From Prochloraceae cyanobacterium (GTDB lineage Bacteria > Cyanobacteriota > Cyanobacteriia > Cyanobacteriales > JASJDA01): a stretch of 42,190 nt of DNA. The notes under the pieces are model-generated. The model was not told where the DNA came from, ran no database searches, and was given only the letters and a program-made list of their open reading frames with translations. Position 1 is the stretch's first letter; every line of letters starts with the position of its first letter. Location: assembly GCA_030065755.1 (NCBI GenBank), contig JASJDA010000051.1, forward strand, positions 1 to 42,190, in the 5' to 3' direction. Positions 33,318 through 39,425 of this stretch are shown here, piece after piece. The position numbers and the translations under genes are program-made.

Positions 33318-33718
33318 ATGAAATTTGGTTGGAGCTTATAGAATTTATATTTAAAGATAGTAAATGATTTTTATCTCGCTTCAGCTCAGCAGTTTTATCC
33401 GTATTTTCACTCGATCCGTATTTTCACTTAAGTAAAAACTCTGTCTCACCGCAGACAGGTAGGGTGAAAATACCGTTTATAGATATTCTTTCTAGATTAA
33501 ATTTTACTCTTGATTTGAATTTAATATTTAATTTCCATATTTATACTGTTTTTTATGGGCTCCGATCTTAGTCACAATATTATCAATATATATCTTATTT
33601 TATATAAAACAATTTACCACATAGTCTCGTTAAAATTAAATACTGGTGTTTCTTAAAGAAACCCAAGCAGATCGGGTCGAAAGAGATTGTGATGCGAAAT
33701 TGAATTAATTGCCAAAAC
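33318..33718. promoter_or_regulatory. Intergenic region with GTATTTTCAC repeats and a 15-bp palindrome
   Basis: This 400-bp AT-rich gap contains the decamer GTATTTTCAC twice in direct order (33401-33410 and 33418-33427) and once inverted as GTGAAAATAC (33464-33473). A small CTGTCT/AGACAG hairpin lies between the second and the inverted copy. Further on, a perfect interrupted palindrome GTTTCTT-A-AAGAAAC (33648-33662) lies 56 bp before the histidine kinase start. These are candidate operator or leader elements for the kinase gene; no regulator is identified. No ORF of note is present. Confidence 0.45.
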
Positions 33719-35713
33719 ATGAAAAGATTAAAACTGCGAAATATATTTCTGGCGATCGGAGCCATTCCTTTGCTAGCGTTGTTCTTAAATAAAAGCCGAA
33801 CAATTTACTTTCAAGAACACCAGCGCTATATTGAGAATTTAAATCAGCTCAGACAGGAATATGCACTACTCGATCGAGATATTCTCCAGGGTAGATACGA
33901 AGTTTTAATTTCTTATGACTCTATATCAAAACATTTAGAAAATTCAAAAAAGAATCAAAAGCAGTTAGAAAATATTCCAATTTTTATTAATCAAAAAGGT
34001 AGGAATAAAATCAAAAACATATTATTTGCTAATGAAACCTTTATCGAACAAAAAGAGACCTCCCTGGAATTATTTAAATCTAAAAATAAAATATTGAAAA
34101 AATCATTACAAGAAATCCCCGTTATTATCGCCAAATTAGACTCAGAAGCTTCGATCGAGTCCCTAAAATTATATGCAAAAACTCACGAACTGCTAGACAA
34201 TATCGTACTTTATAACTTCACTTCTGACGAAGAGATGAGAGAAAAAATAGAAAGGCAGATCGAGAAAATTGAGCAGTTAAAGAAACAAAACGGTACTCTT
34301 GCAGATAAAAAAATTATAGAAGAAACACTCTTCCATACCAAACTGATTATCACTACTAAACCGCAAGTAGACGCTCTTACAAAACAGCTTTTAAATATAC
34401 CCAGCGAACTGAGTATAGACAAATTAGAATCAGTCTACATTGTTTACTATCAAAAAGCGAACGATAATATTAGTTTTTATCAGTTTTATGCATCCTGTGG
34501 ATTAGTAATTATAATAATTGGCATTTTTTCTTTGACGATCGACAAAATGGCTAAAGCTCGCACAGTAGCCTTAGAAGCAAACCAAATAAAATCCCAGTTT
34601 CTAGCTAATATGAGTCACGAAATCCGCACCCCGATGAATGGAATTATGGGAATGACAGATTTACTTGTGGATACCAATTTAGATGAAGAACAAAAAGAAT
34701 TTCTGGAAATTATCCAGGTCAGCTCCAATAATCTCTTGAATATTGTCAACGACATACTCGACTTTTCCCGATTAGAAGCAGGTCAGATACGCTTAGAAAC
34801 AGTAGATTTTGAGGTCAGAAATTGCGTAGAAAATATAGTTACTTTACTAGCATCTAAAGCCCAAAAAAAAGGTATAGAATTAATTGTTTGGATTCAACGA
34901 GAAGTTCCTCAAAAATTACAGGGAGATCCAGATCGCATACGCCAAGTGTTAGTGAATTTAGTAAGCAACGCTATTAAATTTACCGAATCTGGAGAAGTTC
35001 TAGTGCGCGTATCAATTAGCGATCGCTCCTCACTAATAAGAAATAATTCCCAAACATTGCCCATACACTTTTGCGTTAGCGATACTGGTATTGGAATTGC
35101 TTCAGACGATCGCAGAAAATTATTCAAATCCTTTTCACAAGTAGACGGTTCCAAAACCCGTAAATATGGCGGTACGGGTTTGGGTCTAGCAATATCCAAA
35201 CGGCTAGTAGAATTGATGGGAGGTCAAATTGGTTTAGAAAGTCAAGTAGGAATAGGTTCTCATTTCTGGTTTACCGTCCCCTGCAAAAAAGCAGACGATC
35301 GGGAAGAGATTGAAGAAAAAAATGAAAATTTGGCGGGGATAAAGTTATTGATAGGAAGTTTTTCTCTAACTCTTCGCCGGCTAGTGCAATACTATGGATC
35401 GGGTTGGGAAATAGAAATTAGCGAAGCCAGCGATTCTTGGCAAGTTCTCAAAGCTTTACAGCTAGCAGCTAGCAAAAATCGACCCTACGATTTAGTGCTA
35501 CTAGATATGGAAATTCTTAACAAAACTATTTTAGCTTCCAAGATTAACATCATAAAGGATTTGGGAGCTAAATTAATCTTGCTAACTCCCCTGCATCAGA
35601 AAGAAGAAGCACGGAAAATGTTAGCGCGGGGAGTAGCTAGTTATATAACTTTACCGATTACAGAATCTAAATTCAGAGAAACTGCGATCGAAGTGATTTC
35701 TAACAAATATTGA
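33719..35713 (+). CDS. Membrane hybrid-type sensor histidine kinase with degenerate receiver
   Basis: A 664-aa sensor kinase. TM1 lies at about residues 7-24, then an all-helical extracytoplasmic sensor region (about 25-248, DAHL-like helical bundle rich in Lys, Glu, Ile), and TM2 at about 251-275. The HisKA domain has the phospho-acceptor His300 in [16 protein letters not shown]. The HATPase domain shows the N box [12 protein letters not shown]1 SDTGIG and G2 GGTGLGLAI. The last 120 residues (about 545-664) align as a receiver-like domain: Asp596 in DLVLLDME is at the phospho-acceptor place. However, the acidic pair after strand 1 is missing (IKLLIGSFS) and the strand-5 Lys of KP is replaced (ITLPI). 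The stop TGA coincides with the first bases of the IS605-like element. Confidence 0.9.
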   Translation: MKRLKLRNIFLAIGAIPLLALFLNKSRTIYFQEHQRYIENLNQLRQEYALLDRDILQGRYEVLISYDSISKHLENSKKNQKQLENIPIFINQKGRNKIKNILFANETFIEQKETSLELFKSKNKILKKSLQEIPVIIAKLDSEASIESLKLYAKTHELLDNIVLYNFTSDEEMREKIERQIEKIEQLKKQNGTLADKKIIEETLFHTKLIITTKPQVDALTKQLLNIPSELSIDKLESVYIVYYQKANDNISFYQFYASCGLVIIIIGIFSLTIDKMAKARTVALEANQIKSQFLANMSHEIRTPMNGIMGMTDLLVDTNLDEEQKEFLEIIQVSSNNLLNIVNDILDFSRLEAGQIRLETVDFEVRNCVENIVTLLASKAQKKGIELIVWIQREVPQKLQGDPDRIRQVLVNLVSNAIKFTESGEVLVRVSISDRSSLIRNNSQTLPIHFCVSDTGIGIASDDRRKLFKSFSQVDGSKTRKYGGTGLGLAISKRLVELMGGQIGLESQVGIGSHFWFTVPCKKADDREEIEEKNENLAGIKLLIGSFSLTLRRLVQYYGSGWEIEISEASDSWQVLKALQLAASKNRPYDLVLLDMEILNKTILASKINIIKDLGAKLILLTPLHQKEEARKMLARGVASYITLPITESKFRETAIEVISNKY

Positions 35714-35969
35714 CATCCTCCGCGCACTTCCAGGGCGCGGATTCCCATCTATTCATAACAACTGCAAACAAGCTAAACTATAATTATTCTACCATATCGG
35801 TTTACAAAATGCCAGAAAAACAGTTGCACATTAGAGTTACAGAATCAGAAATGAAAATATTAGAACGATATGCTAAGCGCACTCAACGTACTAAAAGCGA
35901 TATTGTTCGGGAGTTTATTAGAAGCCTCAAAGAGAGAAAGCCGTCCTAGAAGGACGGGGCTTGAAACCC
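35711..35969 (+). mobile_element. Miniature IS200/IS605-like element carrying a ribbon-helix-helix gene
   Basis: About 260 bp is bounded by two imperfect-palindrome ends typical of IS200/IS605/IS607-type elements in cyanobacteria. The left end is TGACATCC, with a CCGCGC/GCGCGG stem (35720-35725/35735-35740) and then GATTCCC. The right end is a CCGTCCT-AGA-AGGACGG hairpin (35941-35957) followed by GGGCTTGAAACCC. Between them lies only a 46-aa ribbon-helix-helix gene; there is no TnpA or TnpB. It looks like a non-autonomous (PATE-like) derivative moved by a transposase elsewhere. The first three bases supply the stop codon of the histidine kinase. The right hairpin plus the TTTTTT at 35971-35976 may also terminate transcription. 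Exact ends are inferred. Confidence 0.65.
35809..35949 (+). CDS. Short ribbon-helix-helix (CopG/Arc-like) protein within mini-element
   Basis: A 46-aa protein from ATG 35809 (MPEKQLHIRVTESEMKILER onward). It has one beta-strand (QLHIRVT) followed by two helices (ESEMKILERYAKRTQ and TKSDIVREFIRSLKER), the ribbon-helix-helix fold of CopG/MetJ/Arc DNA-binding dimers. An upstream extension of the frame (to 35710) crosses the element's left terminal hairpin and is not protein-like, so it is rejected. The stop TAG lies inside the right terminal hairpin. Proteins of this type occur next to or inside IS200/IS605-like ends in cyanobacteria. A role in repressing the element or in an antitoxin-like function is inference; no toxin partner is present. 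Confidence 0.75.
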   Translation: MPEKQLHIRVTESEMKILERYAKRTQRTKSDIVREFIRSLKERKPS

Positions 35970-36002
35970 ATTTTTTCGGTCAAAATTTTTTTCTCGATCG
36001 AA

Positions 36003-36356
36003 CTAACCAAAAGTCGAACTATTCCAACCCCACATCGAACCAGTAGCATTAGCAAACTCAATATAAATGCGATTGGTGGGGACTCCTAGCTTCTCATTAA
36101 TATGCTGGCAAAACTCTTGACTCATGGACTTAGTTTGTGCGGAACTCATATTTCCAATGCTTTTAATTTCCACGTAACACACTGGATCGAAAGTTCCAGC
36201 AAAAGACATGGCAACATCTGGCTCAAACGCAGTCATAACATAAGATTCTGGTTTTCCTAGATGTTTGGCTAAATTGGCAGAAAGATTTTTCAGCAGTTCC
36301 TCAATGGTTGCTTTTTCTGGTGCGGGTACAGAAGATTGGACTTTGATTAGGGGCAT
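36003..36356 (-). CDS. Macrophage migration inhibitory factor-like tautomerase (phenylpyruvate tautomerase family)
   Basis: A protein of about 117 aa of the MIF/tautomerase superfamily. Start ATG 36356 places the catalytic Pro directly after Met (MPLIKVQSSV), which is required because its free N-terminal amine acts as the base in keto-enol tautomerisation. Other family blocks are LGKPESYVMTAFEPDVAMSFAGT and KLGVPTNRIYIEFANATGSMWGWN at the C-terminus. Trimeric by homology. The upstream frame extension to 36419 is rejected, because it would bury the Pro. It follows a flavin-reductase gene on the same strand, about 75 bp from stop to start, so the pair is probably one operon. The physiological substrate in cyanobacteria is unknown. 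Confidence 0.92.
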   Translation of the reverse strand: MPLIKVQSSVPAPEKATIEELLKNLSANLAKHLGKPESYVMTAFEPDVAMSFAGTFDPVCYVEIKSIGNMSSAQTKSMSQEFCQHINEKLGVPTNRIYIEFANATGSMWGWNSSTFG

Positions 36357-36431
36357 AATTTTAAACCTTTTTTTTGACTTTCTCGATCGAGCGATCGACA
36401 AATAGAGATCGAAGGACAATTCGACTTTTAA

Positions 36432-36914
36432 CTAACCACCGTACTGCCAACCAGTATCCTCAAGTAGAAGAGGCTTTCCTTCTCGGTGGATGCCAGAACC
36501 AATAACTTCGCCGACAAATACTGTATGATCGCCTTCTCCTACCGAACCGATTACTTTACATTCTACGTAACCGAGGGAATCTGAAATAATAGGACAGCCT
36601 GTTTCTTCTCCTTCGTAAAATTCTACATCCTCAAACTTATTACCAACGCGACGCTGAGGACGGAAGAATTTAGCTGCTAAGTCTTTTTGCGTGCTTTCTA
36701 GAAAACTGATCGTAAAGACCCCAGTTTTTTTAATCATCTCGTGAGATCCAGAATCTTGTTTCACGCAATTAACGATCGCGGGTGGCTTAAAGGAAGACTG
36801 CATCAACCAGCTAACCGTAAAACCATTCATGTTTTCGCCATCTTTGACTCCGCATATATAAAGACCGTGGGGGATCTTCAGCAGCATTGTTTTTTTTGCT
36901 TGTTCGTCTAGCAA
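36432..36914 (-). CDS. Flavin reductase domain protein (FMN-binding split barrel)
   Basis: A 160-aa protein with a single flavin-reductase-like split-barrel domain. It reads KIPHGLYICGVKDGENMNGFTVSWLMQSSFKPPAIVNCVKQDSGSHEMIKKTGVFTISFL in its first half (FMN-phosphate and ring binding) and YVECKVIGSVGEGDHTVFVGEVIGSG in the second, as in NAD(P)H:flavin reductases and the C-terminal module of cyanobacterial flavodiiron proteins. It probably reduces FMN or FAD for a partner or reduces an acceptor directly; the partner is unknown. Start ATG 36914 (MLDEQAKKTMLL). It is the first gene of a likely two-gene operon with the MIF-like tautomerase. Confidence 0.85.
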   Translation of the reverse strand: MLDEQAKKTMLLKIPHGLYICGVKDGENMNGFTVSWLMQSSFKPPAIVNCVKQDSGSHEMIKKTGVFTISFLESTQKDLAAKFFRPQRRVGNKFEDVEFYEGEETGCPIISDSLGYVECKVIGSVGEGDHTVFVGEVIGSGIHREGKPLLLEDTGWQYGG

Positions 36915-37029
36915 GACTTCCTCTCCCTAATTACTTATCTCTCAAAACAGTTTACCAATCTTTACCAGCCTCTGGCTGAAGGTAACAGAGAACGGGGAAC
37001 AGTAATATTTTTCAGAGACGAGCGCATTT

Positions 37030-37233
37030 CTATTCCCTATTCCCTATTCCCTATTCCCTATTCCCTATTCCCTATTCCCTACTCCCTACTCCCTATTCCC
37101 TACTCCCTACTCCCTACTCCCTATTCCCTATTCCCTACTCCCTATTCCCTACTCCCTACTCCCTATTCCCTATTCCCTATTCCCTACTCCCTACTCCCTA
37201 TTCCCTATTCCCTATTCCCTATTCCCTATTCCC
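37030..37233. repeat. About 29 copies of heptamer CTATTCC / CTACTCC in tandem
   Basis: An uninterrupted array of the 7-bp unit CCCTATT or CCCTACT, about 204 bp (29 units), interspersed in irregular order. It occupies the middle of the 36915-37360 gap between the flavin reductase start and the carotenoid oxygenase stop. No spacers occur, so it is not a CRISPR array. It resembles the heptanucleotide STRR loci of cyanobacteria, but with a unit distinct from the AACAGCY repeats elsewhere in this window. Copy number may vary by slippage. The flanking AT-rich sequence has no gene. Confidence 0.92.
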
Positions 37234-37328
37234 CTTTAACCGAGTTTTGAGCTAATTTTAGAAACAGATCCGCACAAACCTAAAATATTTGTTAAGGTAA
37301 AAGAAGAATATTTTCTCACGGTTCTACA

Positions 37329-37358
37329 GCCCTTGGAGTTTCTGCACCAAGGGCTTTT
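37329..37358 (+). terminator. Intrinsic-terminator-like hairpin, T-tract on plus strand
   Basis: GCCCTTGG (37329-37336), a 10-nt loop, CCAAGGGC (37347-37354) and TTTTGTTT. It lies 6 bp beyond the carotenoid oxygenase stop. On the minus strand, where that gene needs a terminator, the hairpin is preceded by an A-run and followed by GTAGAACC, so the T-tract fits plus-strand transcription better. It may still work in both directions. Confidence 0.65.
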
Positions 37359-37360
37359 GT

Positions 37361-38746
37361 TTAACTGCAATCAGGAATCCAAATACCGTGAAAACCGTAA
37401 GGTATTCTTTGAGGAATAATTACCCGCGCTACAGGTTCAGCAGTCATCTGTTTGGCACTGACAATAACTAATTCAGAAGTTTCTGACTCCTCATCGCAAA
37501 CGAAAGTAACTAGCCACCCGTCATCCTCAGCAGTAGCACCAGGACTAGGAACAAATACCGCTTCACCTCCATAGCGTCCTGCACCGAATTCGTGTATTTC
37601 TGACTTGCCACTGCCCAAGTCATACTTAATTAAACCGTCAAATAGGGGAGTGGTAGTAGGTGCCATTTTACCCCCATAGCCATATTGCGTCTTGCGACCC
37701 AAAAGTTGTTCGTTAGTGCGGGGAAATTCTGAAGGCACCTCGTTGAGCATTTCTTCCTTAACTGTGCCAGTAGTAAGGTTAAATCGCCATTGGTACAATC
37801 GAGGTATATTCGCGTCGGGGTCTTCAAGTATTTCCGAGGTCATTAAAACATTAGTCGAACTCATCCGACAAGCAACAAGAACTATTTCATCCCCTTCTTC
37901 CCAGGCATTGAGAGTGTGAAAAATGTAGCAAGAGGAACTCTCAAACCAACGGATATCGCTATTATCGCCGTGACGAGGGACAATGCCAAAACGACTGGGA
38001 GTATGCTCCTCAAACATAAAAGCAGGTTCGCCCTTTTGCAATCTTTCTGGACGGAAAGTATAAGGCAAGTCGAGAAAAATTGTATAGTTTTCTGTGATGG
38101 CACAATCGTGCATCATCACCCCTACTGGCAAGTCAATAGGCACTGTACGCAATATTTCCCCTGTTGCTGATGCCACGCTATATTGCAAGTAGGGTGGCTC
38201 TGCTATAGAATAGCCAAAAAAGATCATCTCGCCAGTAACTGGATCTACTTTCGGATGAGCAGTGAAAGCAGAAGTTAACTTGTCGTTGTAGTTGTAGGTA
38301 CCAATTGTCTCTAGTTCGGGGAGTTTAATAGCGTGAGGTTCTCCACCCTCCCACAGTGCCAAAAGTTTTCCGGAATGCCATACTAGGGCTGTATTGGCTG
38401 CATTTTTGCTGGGGCCATAGGGCAGATCCATCTGAGGTGGTTCTAACAGTCCGCTCCAGATAGCTTTGTTTGCATCCCTTTCAATTTTAAATCCTTGGGT
38501 GCGAACGTAGCGGTTGCAGTAAGAGGCGCGACCACTATCAATTTTGACTCCATGCAACATTCCATCGCCGTCAAACCAATGATAGTTACCAATCGGGGTA
38601 AACTGAGGGTTGGGGCCATTACGGACAAACATCCCAGATAGATCGGGGGGAAGTTCGCCTATTATTTCTAGGTTATCTGCTGTAATTTCTTTTCTAATGG
38701 GAGCAAAGTTTCCCTCTAAATAGGGATTGACTGTTGTTGTAGTCAT
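37361..38746 (-). CDS. Carotenoid oxygenase (apocarotenoid 15,15'-oxygenase-like)
   Basis: A 461-aa iron(II)-dependent carotenoid/apocarotenoid cleavage dioxygenase of the RPE65/CCD family. The four iron-ligand histidines are recognisable: His164 (AFTAHPKVDP), His213 (VMMHDCAI), His277 (YIFHTLNAWEEGDEI) and His453 (YGFHGIWIP). Their spacing closely follows the structurally known cyanobacterial ACO pattern. It starts MTTTTVNPYLEGNFAPIRKE, and the family's FVRNGPNPQF and WFDGDGMLHGV blocks are present. It probably cleaves an apocarotenal to retinal, although substrate and cleavage site cannot be proven from sequence. It is divergent from coaE with an 82-bp gap. Confidence 0.93.
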   Translation of the reverse strand: MTTTTVNPYLEGNFAPIRKEITADNLEIIGELPPDLSGMFVRNGPNPQFTPIGNYHWFDGDGMLHGVKIDSGRASYCNRYVRTQGFKIERDANKAIWSGLLEPPQMDLPYGPSKNAANTALVWHSGKLLALWEGGEPHAIKLPELETIGTYNYNDKLTSAFTAHPKVDPVTGEMIFFGYSIAEPPYLQYSVASATGEILRTVPIDLPVGVMMHDCAITENYTIFLDLPYTFRPERLQKGEPAFMFEEHTPSRFGIVPRHGDNSDIRWFESSSCYIFHTLNAWEEGDEIVLVACRMSSTNVLMTSEILEDPDANIPRLYQWRFNLTTGTVKEEMLNEVPSEFPRTNEQLLGRKTQYGYGGKMAPTTTPLFDGLIKYDLGSGKSEIHEFGAGRYGGEAVFVPSPGATAEDDGWLVTFVCDEESETSELVIVSAKQMTAEPVARVIIPQRIPYGFHGIWIPDCS

Positions 38747-38828
38747 TATCGTTATTTTTATTTTTTACGCGCCATGTAATTAATTGTATATTTTCTTAAA
38801 TAAAATTAAAACAAGTATACATTAGATC

Positions 38829-39425
38829 GTGTTAGCTCATTCCCGACGTTTAATTGGCTTAACTGGCGGCATTGGTACTGGTAAAACTACTGTGTCGAGG
38901 TATCTTGCCGATCGCTATCAATTACCAGTATTAGATGCGGATCTCTACGCAAGAGAAGCCGTAGAAAAAGGTTCTCCAATTTTGGAAGACATTGTTAACA
39001 GATACGGTAAAAAAATTCAATTGTCTGACGGTACACTCAATCGCAAGCTTCTAGGAGAAATTGTATTTAATAACCCAGAAGAAAAGCGTTGGCTAGAAGA
39101 CAAAATACATCCTTACGTTTTAGAGCGATTTCAATCTAAACTAGAACAAATAAAGTCCGATACTGTTGTTTTAGTAGTGCCTTTATTGTTTGAAGCGAAG
39201 ATGACCGATATAGTTACAGAAATTTGGGTAGTTTACTGTTCCGATCGGGAGCAAATTAGACGAATAATTAACCGCGATCGCCTTACAGAAACACAAGCGA
39301 TCGCTCGCATAAACAGCCAGTTACCTCTGGAACAAAAAGTAGCTGATGCTGACATTGCTTTAGAGAACAACTCTAGTATAGAATCTCTTTTAGAGCAAAT
39401 TGATACTGCATTATTAAAGATCTAA
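38829..39425 (+). CDS. coaE: Dephospho-CoA kinase
   Basis: A 198-aa P-loop kinase for the last step of coenzyme A synthesis (ATP-dependent 3'-phosphorylation of dephospho-CoA). Walker A is [17 protein letters not shown] near residues 9-25. The [10 protein letters not shown] segment provides the CoA-binding Asp, and [22 protein letters not shown] is the core strand region with the lid helix after it. Length is normal. Start is GTG 38829 ([14 protein letters not shown]). The stop TAA at 39423-39425 shares its last A with the ATG of the EAL-FtsZ fusion gene, so the two are very likely translated from one transcript. Confidence 0.95.
   Translation: MLAHSRRLIGLTGGIGTGKTTVSRYLADRYQLPVLDADLYAREAVEKGSPILEDIVNRYGKKIQLSDGTLNRKLLGEIVFNNPEEKRWLEDKIHPYVLERFQSKLEQIKSDTVVLVVPLLFEAKMTDIVTEIWVVYCSDREQIRRIINRDRLTETQAIARINSQLPLEQKVADADIALENNSSIESLLEQIDTALLKI

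Noticed and set aside
37630-38170. Several open frames on both strands inside the carotenoid oxygenase gene
   Set aside because: Shadows of the oxygenase, whose four metal histidines and family blocks are all in the 37361-38746 minus-strand frame.
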